Assembly: GCA_963976695.1 (NCBI GenBank)
Contig: CAXBMB010000012.1
Coordinates: forward strand, 1-64,000
Direction of reading: 5' to 3'
DNA length: 64,000 nt
Source: CAXBMB01 sp963976695
Lineage (GTDB): Bacteria > Pseudomonadota > Alphaproteobacteria > Kiloniellales > DSM-21159
The stretch's first letter is position 1. Each line of letters starts with the position of its first letter. A model generated the notes under the pieces. The model did no database searches. It had not been told where the DNA came from and worked only from the letters and a program-made list of their open reading frames with translations. The translations under genes and the position numbers were made by a program. Shown here piece after piece: positions 8,719 through 17,293 of this stretch.

Positions 8719-9692
8719 TTCGCGGCCTCCGACAGACGCACCCGCGGGTCGAGCAGCGAGTAGCAAATATCGACGAAAAGGTTGATGAGGATGAACATCA
8801 CCACCGTCAGCAGCAGATAGGCCACCACGACCGGGCGATCCAGGTTGATGATCGAGTCGATCAGCAGCTTGCCCACGCCGGGCCAGGAAAAGACGGTTTC
8901 CGTCACCACGGCGAAGGCGATCATGCTGCCCAGTTCCAGGCCGACAATGGTCACAACCGGGATCATGATGTTCTTGAGAATGTGCACGAACACGACCCGG
9001 GTCCGGCTCAGTCCCTTGGCTCGGGCGAATTTCACGTAATCCTGCAGCGCCACCTCGCGGGTGCCGGCGCGCGCCAGCCGGATGATCAAACAGGTCTTAT
9101 AGATTGCCAGGTTGATGGCGGGCAAAATCATGTGCTGCAAGCCGTTCCAGTTCAGAAAGGATACCTGCATGCCGAGAAAGGTCGTGGTTTCGCCCCGTCC
9201 TCCCGCCGGCGTCCAGCCCAGGATGACGGCAAACAGCATGATCAGCATCAGGCCCTGCCAGAAATTGGGCAGGGAAAAGCCGATGATCGATCCGGCCATG
9301 ATGGTCTTGCCGGACATGTTGTTGGGCTTCAGACCGGCCCACAGTCCCAGACCGACGCCGATGAACAGCGCGATGAACAGCGCCATCATCGCCAGTTCCA
9401 GGGTTGCGGGCAGCCGCTCCAGGACAATCTTCATGGCCGGCTCATTGTGGAGGAATGACCGGCCCAGGTCGCCTTGCAGCGCGTTCTTGATGAAGAGAAA
9501 GAGTTGCTCGTAAAGCGGTTTGTCCAGCCCAAGACGGGCGATCGTCGCCTGCTGTTCTTGAATGTCGGCTTCCGGATTGATCAGCACATCGACCGGGTTG
9601 CCGATGGCGTAGACGCCAATGAACACCAGCACGGCCATGATGAACAGGACCCCCAGGCTTTGGCCGAACCGTCGGATTAGGTATACCAGCAT
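8715..9692 (-). CDS. Peptide ABC transporter permease (DppB type)
   Basis: This inner-membrane permease (325 residues) has a classical DppB/OppB start (MLVYLIRRFGQSLGVLFIM), about six membrane segments and a coupling loop (ARAKGLSRTRVVFVHILKN). It lies 375 bp after the binding-protein gene, a gap that holds a hairpin and a 24-bp tandem repeat, and runs into the second permease with a 4-bp overlap. It therefore starts the permease-ATPase part of the operon. Confidence 0.9.
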   Translation of the reverse strand: MLVYLIRRFGQSLGVLFIMAVLVFIGVYAIGNPVDVLINPEADIQEQQATIARLGLDKPLYEQLFLFIKNALQGDLGRSFLHNEPAMKIVLERLPATLELAMMALFIALFIGVGLGLWAGLKPNNMSGKTIMAGSIIGFSLPNFWQGLMLIMLFAVILGWTPAGGRGETTTFLGMQVSFLNWNGLQHMILPAINLAIYKTCLIIRLARAGTREVALQDYVKFARAKGLSRTRVVFVHILKNIMIPVVTIVGLELGSMIAFAVVTETVFSWPGVGKLLIDSIINLDRPVVVAYLLLTVVMFILINLFVDICYSLLDPRVRLSEAAK

Positions 9693-9836
9693 GCAACAAC
9701 TCCATGGGGACCAGGCTGCGCGAAACCCGGCCTGGACGTCGGCCGGTTGGCGGTGCGCGGCCGTTCGGCGCCGCGCCGAAGAAACGGCGAAAAAAACCGC
9801 GAGGCCGGGGCGGCGGGGACAGGCCGGTTAGACAGG

Positions 9837-9943
9837 CCGGAGAGCCCGGATAGGCGGGAGCCGGAGAGCCCGGATAGTCGGGAGCCGGAGAGCCCGGATA
9901 GGCGGGAGCCGGAGAGCCCGGATAGGCGGGAGCCGGAGAGCCA
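9837..9943. repeat. 24-bp tandem repeat, four copies plus a partial
   Basis: Units at 9837-9860, 9861-9884, 9885-9908 and 9909-9932 are identical except for one base in unit 2, and a partial fifth follows. Each unit holds short inverted CCGG/CCGGA parts. It lies untranslated between two genes of one operon. It has no spacers, so it is not a CRISPR. Confidence 0.9.
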
Positions 9944-10018
9944 GGGTAGCGCGTTTTCCACGTCGGGGCATCCGCTATTGGTCACGGTCGAACCGTGATG
10001 GAGGGCAAGGACAAAGGA

Positions 10019-10048
10019 AGAAGCCGGGCGGTGGAGCGCCCGGCTTCT
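10019..10048 (-). terminator. Hairpin after the binding-protein gene
   Basis: A perfect 12-bp stem (10019-10030 with 10037-10048, loop GTGGAG) lies 20 bp after the binding-protein stop codon. On the minus strand it is followed by a T-rich but interrupted stretch, so it may be a partial terminator or an mRNA 3'-end stabiliser. Confidence 0.65.
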
Positions 10049-10067
10049 GTGTTCCCAATGTTGGGAT

Positions 10068-11678
10068 CTAGTTGGTCGACTTGACGCCCGTGGCCAGGGT
10101 GTATTGGTCGGCGCGGGCATCGTAGGTCAACCCCTTGCGCAGCGCCCAAGGGGTCACCTCGTAGTGCAGCGGTAGGATGGCGTAGTCTTCCATTGCCACC
10201 TTGGAGGCTTCCATCAGCAGCTTTTCGCGGGCTTTCTCGTCCACGGTCTGCAGCGCCTGTTCGATCAGGCCATCCAGCTTGGCGTTGGAGTAGCGGCCCC
10301 GGTTGGTGCCGCCGTAGCCTCTGTCCTTGTCGCGGGTGGCCACCAGGGCGCGCAGCGGCGAGGACATCTCGCCGGTGCCCGACCCCCACCCGGCCATGTA
10401 GAAGGAAAACTCGTACTTGTTTCGGCGCTTGAAGAAGACCGATTTGGTCGAGGCGTCCACCGTGGTCTTGATGCCGACGCGCGACAACATCTGCGCCACC
10501 GCCTGCGCGATCTTCTCGTCATTGATGTAGCGATCGTTGGGGGTGCCCAGCACCAGGGTGAAGCCGTCGGGGTAGCCGGCCTCCGCCAGCAGTTTCTTGG
10601 CGCCCTCGGGATCGTATTTCTCCACCTTCAGGTCCGGATTGCTGCCGAACATCCCCGGCGGCAGCAACTGGCCCGCCGGCTGCGCGATGCCGCCCATGAT
10701 GCGCGCGACGATGGCTTCCCGGTTGATCGCCTTGGACACCGCCTGACGAACGCGAACGTCCTTGAAGGGGTTCTTGCCGGTACCGCCGTTGACGCCCGGC
10801 GTTGGTTCCTGCTGATGATCGAAGTGCAGGTAGATCACCCGATTGGACAGGCCGGTGACGATATTGATGTTTTCGTTGGCCTTCAGCTGTTCAATGTCTT
10901 GGGTCGGCGGCTTGCCGATCATGTCGACGTCGCCGGCCAGGAGGGCCGCCACACGCGGGCCATCGGAGGGAATCGGCTTGAGCACCACGTGGTCCCACTC
11001 CGGTCGGCCGCCCCAGTAATCGTCGTTGGCTTCATAGACCAGGCGGTCGCCCCTGACGAATTCAACGAACTTGTAGGGACCGGTGCCGATCGCCAGCTTA
11101 CCGTTGTTGAAGTCCTCGGTCTTCGGCCAGTCCGGGGCTTCCCCGCCTTTGGCCTTGTAACCCGCGACGGCGGCTTCCGAGGTTTCCTTGGAGATGATGC
11201 CCAGATTGGACAGCTCCACCGGCAGCAGAGGCCGGGGGCCGGGGGTCTTGATGATCAGGGTATAGGGGTCTTTGGCTTCAATCGATTCAATCGATTTGGT
11301 GTAGATGGTGAAAGACGACGGACTGTTGGGCACGTTGGGAATGCGCTGGATGGTGTAAATCACATCGGCGGCGTCGAAGGTGGTGCCGTCGTGAAATTTG
11401 ACGCCTTGGCGCAGCTTGATTTCCCAGGTGCTGTCGTCGGTCGGCGTCCAGGACACCGCCAAACCCGGTTGCAGGTTTTGGTTGGCGTCCATTTCCATCA
11501 GCGACTCAAAAACATGCCGCCGGCTGGCGTTGTTGGGTCCCAAATTGTGGTAGTGCGGGTCGATGGAGCTGGGCTCGGACGGCAGACCAATCTTCAGGTC
11601 GGCGGCCAGAGCGGCCGTGGCGCTGATCAGCCCCACGGCCAGTGCGCTGATCAGCGCGGTGCTGCGAAAAAATCTCAT
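10068..11678 (-). CDS. Peptide-type ABC transporter substrate-binding protein (SBP family 5)
   Basis: This periplasmic binding protein (536 residues) starts at ATG 11678 with a strong AAGGGGAG site 3-10 nt upstream; the longer frame to 11807 lacks one. A Sec signal peptide ends at ATAALAADLKIG. The mature protein has family 5 features: SEPSSIDPHYHNLG, AVSWTPTDDSTWEIKLRQGVKF and the conserved central stretch DVRVRQAVSKAINREAIV. It captures peptides or similar ligands for the downstream permeases. A divergent LysR gene lies upstream with a shared 389-bp control region. The ligand is not predictable; the enzymes in the cluster suggest N-acylated amino acids or peptides. Confidence 0.93.
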   Translation of the reverse strand: MRFFRSTALISALAVGLISATAALAADLKIGLPSEPSSIDPHYHNLGPNNASRRHVFESLMEMDANQNLQPGLAVSWTPTDDSTWEIKLRQGVKFHDGTTFDAADVIYTIQRIPNVPNSPSSFTIYTKSIESIEAKDPYTLIIKTPGPRPLLPVELSNLGIISKETSEAAVAGYKAKGGEAPDWPKTEDFNNGKLAIGTGPYKFVEFVRGDRLVYEANDDYWGGRPEWDHVVLKPIPSDGPRVAALLAGDVDMIGKPPTQDIEQLKANENINIVTGLSNRVIYLHFDHQQEPTPGVNGGTGKNPFKDVRVRQAVSKAINREAIVARIMGGIAQPAGQLLPPGMFGSNPDLKVEKYDPEGAKKLLAEAGYPDGFTLVLGTPNDRYINDEKIAQAVAQMLSRVGIKTTVDASTKSVFFKRRNKYEFSFYMAGWGSGTGEMSSPLRALVATRDKDRGYGGTNRGRYSNAKLDGLIEQALQTVDEKAREKLLMEASKVAMEDYAILPLHYEVTPWALRKGLTYDARADQYTLATGVKSTN

Positions 11679-11906
11679 TGTTCTCCCCTTAAACCTCCCG
11701 TTGGTTGGTTTCGGTTGCGACCGGCTTCTTTTCTCTCGCCGGTTATCGCGCTTGGTTTGTTTGTTACAGCATCTCGCCCCCGTTGTTCGCAGGCAAGATT
11801 GTCGCAACCATACTCTAGATTTCCAGACAACCAGAGTCCGACTATCGTGGGCCCGAACGGGTGGCCGCGACCGGACCGGCAGCGTGGCGCATTTGAGGCA
11901 AGACTA

Positions 11907-11942
11907 ATATGATGGTAAATTATTGTCAGGGGAGAATCATAT
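11907..11942. promoter_or_regulatory. Inverted repeat ATATGAT-N22-ATCATAT, candidate LysR site
   Basis: A perfect 7-bp inverted repeat with a 22-bp spacer lies in the divergent region between the importer operon and the LysR gene, the usual location for LysR binding. The assignment to this LysR protein is inference. Confidence 0.45.
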
Positions 11943-12067
11943 GTGTTTTGATTATATGGTCATGCCCCCCGGAGTGATATTTCTCGGGAGTAACATTTCT
12001 TGGGGGTGGGGCGTCGAGCCGAGACGGCGCCGCGCGCCGCGGCCGGTCGAATTGGAGCTGTGGTTAG

Positions 12068-12988
12068 ATGAACAAGGACGTGAGTGACTGGCCAAATCTG
12101 CGTGAGCTGGAAATCTTTCGGGCGATGATTGACGCGCGAAAGACAACGGCGGCCGCCCAGCGCCTGGGAATTTCACAGCCGGCGGTCAGCCGCGCCCTGG
12201 CCAGCTTGGAGGCCCGCATGGGGCGGCTGCTGTTCGAGCGCGATTCTGGTCGTCTGGTGCCCACGCTGGAGGCGCTCGCCCTGAACAAGGAGCTGGAGTC
12301 GCTGTTTGACGTCTTGGCGCGGATCAACCAGTCAAGTTGGGAAGATGCGCCGAAGGAACCGCTGCGAATCGCCGCGCCGCCAACCTACGCCCATTGTTTT
12401 TTGCAGCCGCTGCTGTCGGCCTACATGCGCGAAAATCCGGATCAACTGGTGTCGCTCGACATCAATGCCACCGACCGCTTGGTGCAGAGCGTGGCGGAGT
12501 GTCATTCGGAGATCGGATTTACCGACGCCTCCATCACCCATCGCGGCGTGGTGATGGACTGCTTTCGCGAGACCGAGGCGGTTTGCGTCATGCCGGCGGG
12601 TCACCGCCTGGCGAAGCGCGAGGTGGTGCATGTCGAGGATCTGGAGGGGGAGCGCTTCATCAGCTCGACCCGGCGACATTCGGTGCGCGGGTTCCTGGAC
12701 CGCACGTTCCGCGAGGCGGGGATCGAGCGCCGCGTAACGTTTGAGGTGGCGACCTCGCTGGCCATGTGTGATTTTATTCGTGACGGCCATGGCGTGGCGA
12801 TTCTCAATCCCTTTCCGGTGATGCAGCGCTTGGACCCGCAATTGGTGGTGCGTCCCTTCCGGCCGACACTGGTCTATCGAAGTTGCTTCGTAATCAATGC
12901 CGATGTGCCCTTGACCGGCGTCGCGCTGGATTTTATGCGCTTCATCCGCCAGCGGGTCGCCCTGGGTTGCCGGGCCAAGGTGGTGTGA
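12068..12988 (+). CDS. LysR-type transcriptional regulator
   Basis: The product (306 residues) has an N-terminal winged helix-turn-helix (ELEIFRAMIDARKTTAAAQR, then LGISQPAVSRALASLE at about 35-50) and a C-terminal substrate-binding-like effector domain (from about 90). It is divergent from the peptide importer operon and followed by the AstE/AspA-type deacylase gene, so it most likely regulates both in response to a substrate or product of this pathway. The ATG at 12068 has only a weak upstream ribosome site. Confidence 0.9.
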   Translation: MNKDVSDWPNLRELEIFRAMIDARKTTAAAQRLGISQPAVSRALASLEARMGRLLFERDSGRLVPTLEALALNKELESLFDVLARINQSSWEDAPKEPLRIAAPPTYAHCFLQPLLSAYMRENPDQLVSLDINATDRLVQSVAECHSEIGFTDASITHRGVVMDCFRETEAVCVMPAGHRLAKREVVHVEDLEGERFISSTRRHSVRGFLDRTFREAGIERRVTFEVATSLAMCDFIRDGHGVAILNPFPVMQRLDPQLVVRPFRPTLVYRSCFVINADVPLTGVALDFMRFIRQRVALGCRAKVV

Positions 12989-13104
12989 TGGCGCGCGGTC
13001 GACACCCCCCAGTCGCGGGGCCTTGCGGGCCTCCCCGGCCTTGCTTTTGCTGTTGAGATTTGCCCGGCGCGCCGCGTCTCGTCTTCTGTCAGAAAGAAAC
13101 CACC

Positions 13105-14061
13105 GTGAACACTGCAACACTTGACTATGCCGTTGAAATCGTCGCCCCCGACATCTCGGACCACAAGGCCTCCAACAGTGGCGTGGACTACATCTGGACC
13201 TTCGAGTCCGGCAAGCCTGGCCCCCATGTCATGGTGTCGGCCGTGGTACATGGCAACGAGCTTTGCGGGGCCGTGGTGGTGGACGGGCTGCTCCGCGAAA
13301 AGGTCCGGCCGCTGCGGGGCAAGCTGTCGCTGGGTTTTATGAATGTCGCGGCCTTTCTTAGCTTTGATCCGAGCAAACCGTTCGATTCGCGCTTCGTCGA
13401 CGAGGACTTCAACCGGCTTTGGACGGCGGAGGTGTTGGACGGCGGGCGCCAGTCCGTGGAGTTGACCCGGGCGCGCCAGGTGCGGGGCCTGATCGACAGC
13501 GTGGATTATCTGCTGGACATCCACTCCATGAGCCACAAGGTGCCGCCGCTGATGATGGCCGGGCCCCTGGCCAAGGGGCGGGCGCTGGCCCAGGGCGTGG
13601 GGGTGCCGGAAATCGTCGTCACCGACCAGGGACACGCGGCGGGCAAGCGCCTGCGCGACTATGCCGACTTTGCCGACCCGGCCAGTGCGCGCAACGCGCT
13701 GCTGGTGGAATGCGGTCAGCACTGGGAAGCGGGGGCCGTGCCCTTGGCGCGGCAGGCGACGCTGAGATTTCTCCAGCACCTGGAGATGCTTGACCCGGCC
13801 TTTTTGGCCCGACACCTGCGCGCTGGGGCGCCGCCGGCGCAGCGGTGCGTCGAGGTGAGCGAGGTGGTGACCATCCGCAGCGAGGACTTTGCCTTTGCCG
13901 CCCCATTTGTCGGCGGCGAGGTTATTGAAAAGGCCGGGACCGTGCTGGCCCATGACGGCGCGGAAACGATTGTCACGCCCTACGACGACTGCATGTTGAT
14001 CATGCCGACGCCGCGCCCCAAGGTGGGGCAGACGGCGGTGCGGCTGGGCCGCTTCGTCTAG
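13105..14061 (+). CDS. Succinylglutamate desuccinylase/aspartoacylase family deacylase
   Basis: This zinc carboxypeptidase-like hydrolase (318 residues) cleaves an acyl group from an N-acyl amino acid. The metal-binding motif HGNE appears early, followed by DEDFNR, DIHSMS and VECGQHW, which match the AstE/AspA active-site layout. A GTG start at 13105 is chosen over an upstream TTG at 13060 because the preceding A-rich AGAAAGAAA can act as a weak ribosome site. It follows the LysR gene on the same strand. No other ast genes are present, so it is unlikely to be arginine-succinyltransferase-pathway AstE; it could remove acetyl or another small acyl group from the importer's cargo. Confidence 0.85.
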   Translation: MNTATLDYAVEIVAPDISDHKASNSGVDYIWTFESGKPGPHVMVSAVVHGNELCGAVVVDGLLREKVRPLRGKLSLGFMNVAAFLSFDPSKPFDSRFVDEDFNRLWTAEVLDGGRQSVELTRARQVRGLIDSVDYLLDIHSMSHKVPPLMMAGPLAKGRALAQGVGVPEIVVTDQGHAAGKRLRDYADFADPASARNALLVECGQHWEAGAVPLARQATLRFLQHLEMLDPAFLARHLRAGAPPAQRCVEVSEVVTIRSEDFAFAAPFVGGEVIEKAGTVLAHDGAETIVTPYDDCMLIMPTPRPKVGQTAVRLGRFV

Positions 14062-14109
14062 AGTCGGAGCGGGTTAAAGCCACGCGCCTGCCAACGCGGA
14101 TCCGGGCGT

Positions 14110-15300
14110 TCAGGCGGTGAAATAGGGGCGGAGGCGAAGGCCGAGCCAGTTGCCCGGCAGGGCCGCGACCAGCCAGACCCAGCCGTGCAGGCTGCCCGAG
14201 GCGATGCCGCTGAACAGCGCGCCGATGTTGCAGCCGTAGGCCAACCGGGCGCCATAGCCCATGATCAGGCCGCCCAGAATGGCCGACAGAATTGCCCGGA
14301 GCGGGATTCGCGGGTTGGGCTTTACCTTGCCCGCCAAGGAGGCTGCGGTCAGCGCGCCGACGATCAAGGCGATGTTCATGATCGAGGTGGTGTCGGCCAG
14401 GATCGAACGGGCCAGCGCGGTCTGCTGAAAGCCGCCGCGCCAGAACAGGCTGCTGGCGGGATCCCAGCCAAGCACCGCGGCCACCTTGGCCGCCCAAAGG
14501 GAAAAGGCCCAGGTGATCGACCAGGGATGCCCGGCGACCAGCAAGGTCGCCCAGTTGAGCAGCGCCAGGCTGGCGGCGGCCAGCAGGAAAGGCCAGGGCC
14601 CCCGCAGCAGGCTGCGCCAGGTAAAGCCCTGCGCCCGATCCCACCAGAGCGGCTGGACGGCGCGCGCGCCGTAGAGCCTTAAAACCAGGTAGATGGCCAA
14701 CAGCATCGCCAGTTGCAGCGGCAGGGCAATTCCCCAGCCGAACTTTTGTGGCAGCGACACCACGCCGATGCCGGGAAATTGGGTTTGCCACCAGATCAGA
14801 TCCAGGCTTCCCCAGAACGACCCCACGCAAAAGAAGATCAGCGCCAGCGCCATGCGCAGGTTGCCGCCGCCGGCGCTGAAAAGGGTTCCCGACGCGCAGC
14901 CGCCGGCCAGCTGCATCCCCACGCCAAAAGCAAAGGCGCCGAGCGCCATGGACAGGGACACCGGCGCGAGCGCGCCGGACACGCCGCTGCCGAAGACCTG
15001 GCCCTGCTGCAAGATCGGCGCAAACAGCAGCATCGCCAGGGCCAGCATGATCAACTGCGCGATAACGCCGGAACTGTCCTTTTCCACCCAGGCTCGGCGG
15101 TAGGCGGAGGTGAAGCCGAAAGCGGCGTGATAGAGACTGAACCCCAGCCCCAGGCCGATGAGAAACAGCAGGCCGCGCTTGGTTTCCTGAGCGAAGAGGA
15201 AAACAGCCAGGCCGAGGGCGATGGCGAGCGCCAGCAGCAGCCAGGGCCTTTGGATGGTGGGCAGGGCGCGGGCGGTTGAAGACAGCGAAGACATTGGCAT
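14110..15300 (-). CDS. YeeE/YedE family sulfur-compound transporter
   Basis: This polytopic membrane protein (396 residues, about nine or ten membrane segments) belongs to the YeeE/YedE family, whose characterised member TsuA takes up thiosulfate. The two pseudo-repeated halves each keep the conserved Cys motif: AGGCASGTLFS near residue 131 and YGCNIGALFSG near residue 354. The start is ATG 15300, or the ATG six bases in at 15294. A hairpin terminator separates it from the peroxiredoxin gene upstream. Transport of thiosulfate or another sulfane compound is inferred from the family. Confidence 0.88.
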   Translation of the reverse strand: MPMSSLSSTARALPTIQRPWLLLALAIALGLAVFLFAQETKRGLLFLIGLGLGFSLYHAAFGFTSAYRRAWVEKDSSGVIAQLIMLALAMLLFAPILQQGQVFGSGVSGALAPVSLSMALGAFAFGVGMQLAGGCASGTLFSAGGGNLRMALALIFFCVGSFWGSLDLIWWQTQFPGIGVVSLPQKFGWGIALPLQLAMLLAIYLVLRLYGARAVQPLWWDRAQGFTWRSLLRGPWPFLLAAASLALLNWATLLVAGHPWSITWAFSLWAAKVAAVLGWDPASSLFWRGGFQQTALARSILADTTSIMNIALIVGALTAASLAGKVKPNPRIPLRAILSAILGGLIMGYGARLAYGCNIGALFSGIASGSLHGWVWLVAALPGNWLGLRLRPYFTA

Positions 15301-15638
15301 CCTGAATATTCTGGCGTGCGACCGACCGGCAAAGCAGCGCTTCGCGCGTTGCCTTTGTCGTCAAGCGCCCGCTCATGGGCTGACAAGCGGCGGTGTCTTC
15401 TGTGTAGCAGGTCTGGCGGCCTTTGGGGGCGGCGTTGACGCAGTCGTTACCTGCCGCGAAAACCCCGTGAAAGCCGCGCCGATCATGGCGGCTGTGATGC
15501 TGGCTGACGCGGTTTGAGCGCGGCGCAATAAGCGATGGGGCCCGCCGACGGTAATTGTCGGCGGGCCCCGAAAGCCGGCTGATGAAGGGGAGCGGCCGGC
15601 TTTGCCGTTGTCGCCCTTCGCAGGGCGAGAGCCAGACG
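15301..15638. other. Intergenic region with peroxiredoxin terminator
   Basis: Besides the perfect hairpin at 15537-15569 this gap should hold the YeeE promoter. I see no other structure or gene. Confidence 0.4.
15537..15569 (-). terminator. Perfect 13-bp GC hairpin downstream of the peroxiredoxin gene
   Basis: GGGGCCCGCCGAC (15537-15549) pairs fully with 15557-15569 across a 7-nt loop. No U-tract follows on either strand, so it may need Rho or act as a stem-only terminator. Confidence 0.65.
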
Positions 15639-16205
15639 CTAGTCGGCCACCAGGGCGGCGTGGTCGAGAACCTCGCCCCGGGCCGGGTAGTCGTTCTTCA
15701 AAACGAAGTCGATCGCCGGCAAGATGTCGCCAAAGCTGGGCCGGGCAAAAGGCATGGTCTGAACCGTGCCGAAATACAGCGTGCCGTCGGGGCGAACCAA
15801 GTAAAGGCCGGGCTCAGCGAACAGCGCCGGCTCATCAACGCCGATCGACGTCTTGCCGCGGCCGGTGGAGATGTAAAGCCCCCACTGGCGCGCGGTGTCC
15901 AGGCTGACGCCGTACCCCACGGTCAGCTTGTCCAATTTCCACCGCTGCTTGGCGTCGGCGGCGCGCTCGGCGTCATCGCTTGACAGCACGATCACCTCCA
16001 CGCCGCGCTGCCTGAATGCGTCGATCTTGCTGTTGAGATCGGCCAGGTATTTCGAGCAGATCGGGCAGTGCAGGCCACGGTAGAACACCACCATGGTGAA
16101 GTTTTCCGGTGTCTGCTCGCCCAGGGTCCAGTGCCCTCCGTCCACGGTCGGCACCGACAGGGGCGGAACGGGGCGGCGCGGGTAAAGCGGGGTAAGATCA
16201 GTCAT
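15639..16205 (-). CDS. Peroxiredoxin-like AhpC/TSA family protein
   Basis: The product (188 residues) has a thioredoxin fold of the AhpC/TSA type. The active site reads FYRGLHCPICSKYL with Cys47 and Cys50, a CxxC spacing found in the peroxiredoxin-like subgroup rather than in typical 2-Cys Prx. It likely reduces peroxides or serves as a thiol oxidoreductase in the cytoplasm, since no signal peptide is visible. AGGACGG precedes the ATG. A TetR gene lies 287 bp upstream in the same direction, and a 16-bp palindrome sits about 80 bp before this start. Confidence 0.88.
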   Translation of the reverse strand: MTDLTPLYPRRPVPPLSVPTVDGGHWTLGEQTPENFTMVVFYRGLHCPICSKYLADLNSKIDAFRQRGVEVIVLSSDDAERAADAKQRWKLDKLTVGYGVSLDTARQWGLYISTGRGKTSIGVDEPALFAEPGLYLVRPDGTLYFGTVQTMPFARPSFGDILPAIDFVLKNDYPARGEVLDHAALVAD

Positions 16206-16285
16206 TTTTTTCCGTCCTATTCAGAGCTGTTTTCGCCGGTGCCGACGCGGGACGCCGGTGCCGAATTTTCCTGTTAACAGATATC

Positions 16286-16301
16286 TGGAACGTTCATTCC
16301 A
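16286..16301. promoter_or_regulatory. Candidate TetR operator, 16-bp near-palindrome
   Basis: TGGAACGTTCATTCCA is palindromic except at two symmetric pairs and lies 81-96 bp upstream of the peroxiredoxin start, downstream of the TetR gene. TetR proteins commonly bind 15-16 bp palindromes; the pairing with this TetR is inference. Confidence 0.5.
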
Positions 16302-16464
16302 AAATCAACCTACTTTTGCCTGCTGGCGTCCGCCAAGAGTTGTTCCGGACAGGCGAAAGCAGATCGCCGGCCCGGGTGACAGGGCGGAATTGCGCCCAAA
16401 AACACCCGGTTCCGCTGCGATTTGGCGTGTGGTCGACCGATGAGAGGCGGAGAAAAATCGCTTG

Positions 16465-16489
16465 GCGCTTCGGCTCCGTGGTGAAGCGC
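16465..16489 (-). terminator. Small hairpin at the end of the TetR gene
   Basis: GCGCTTC (16465-16471) pairs with GAAGCGC (16483-16489) directly after the tetR stop codon. It is a modest stem without a T-run. Confidence 0.35.
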
Positions 16490-16492
16490 GCG

Positions 16493-17077
16493 TCAGGAAA
16501 GCGCGCTAAGCGTCACCTTCACCGCGTTGCGCAGTCTGGCTTCCTCCTCAGGGTAGGCGCGGGTCAGAACCCGCAGTCCCTGGATCTGGCAAATCAAAAA
16601 ATGCGCAAGGGTCTGCGGGTCTTTTTCCGCTGAAATATCGCCTTCCTGTTGGGCGCGGCGGATCAGCTGCTCGAACCGCGTCTCCATCCCCTCCACAACT
16701 TGGCGGAGGCGCTGATAAACCTTGCCCCGGCGCGGAGAGAACTCGACCGAGGAGTTGGTCACCAGACAGCCCAATTGGCGGCCTTCGCCGATGGCGAAGT
16801 CGACCAGGGAGTTCAGATAGGCGGTGAGAATCTCGTGCGCCGGGTTCTCGCTGTTCAACAGCTCCCGACGGTTGCTCTCGCTGGAGTCGATGTAGCAATC
16901 CAGGCTGGTCAGATAGAGCTGCTCCTTGTCGCCGAAGGTGGCGTAAAGCGAGCCTCGGCTGATGCCCATGGCGTCAACCAGTTCCTGGATTGAGGTCCTG
17001 TCGTACCCCTGAGCCCAGAAAAGGCGCATGGCCCGGTCGACGACTTGCTGCCGGTCAAAGTTTCTTTGGCGTCCCAT
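16493..17077 (-). CDS. TetR family transcriptional regulator
   Basis: The protein (194 residues) has an N-terminal TetR HTH (VVDRAMRLFWAQGYDRTSI, then MGISRGSLYATFGDKEQLY at about 38-56) and a ligand domain carrying a GCLVTNSSVE stretch with a single Cys, as seen in some redox- or electrophile-responsive TetR subfamilies. It is divergent from the sigma-54 activator gene and upstream of the peroxiredoxin gene. Control of the peroxiredoxin is the simplest hypothesis. The ligand is unknown. Confidence 0.88.
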   Translation of the reverse strand: MGRQRNFDRQQVVDRAMRLFWAQGYDRTSIQELVDAMGISRGSLYATFGDKEQLYLTSLDCYIDSSESNRRELLNSENPAHEILTAYLNSLVDFAIGEGRQLGCLVTNSSVEFSPRRGKVYQRLRQVVEGMETRFEQLIRRAQQEGDISAEKDPQTLAHFLICQIQGLRVLTRAYPEEEARLRNAVKVTLSALS

Positions 17078-17125
17078 GGGCTATGACATGTGACATTTCG
17101 CTTTCGCCTTCAAGCCAAATTGTCA

Positions 17126-17143
17126 GGCGCGCTGCAGCGCGCC
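17126..17143. promoter_or_regulatory. Perfect 18-bp palindrome in the TetR/activator divergent region
   Basis: Positions 17126-17143 read identically on both strands, centred on CTGCAG. The palindrome lies 49-66 bp upstream of the TetR start and could be an operator, but such GC palindromes also occur by chance. Confidence 0.35.
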
Positions 17144-17293
17144 TTCCGCCGCGACCCGTACTGGCGGACCAGGCGACAGCGGGGTGGCGCGACCGGCGGC
17201 AATTCTACTGCCGCTGGTCGGGCATCTGTGCTAGGGCTCTGATGGGGCCGGAGCAGACTGCGCGCCGAGATCGGTTGGGGAAAAGAACAAGTC

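Larger units (their letters stand above)
9693..10067. other. Intercistronic gap of the first peptide importer operon
   Basis: The gap between the binding-protein gene and the first permease gene contains, in transcription order, a 12-bp hairpin (10019-10048), a 7-bp hairpin with a 3-nt loop (9982-9998) and the 24-bp tandem repeat (9837-9943). Open frames across it are repeats of SGSRLSGL-type units and are not credible genes. It probably tunes the ratio of binding protein to membrane parts. Confidence 0.5.

Noticed and set aside
9837..9943. CRISPR-like array
   Set aside because: The 24-bp units are directly adjacent with no spacers, and no cas gene is nearby.
14000..15376. 458-residue open frame overlapping the YeeE gene in another minus-strand frame
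   Set aside because: The YeeE frame has membrane segments and conserved Cys motifs; this one is low-complexity Arg/Gly/Ala.
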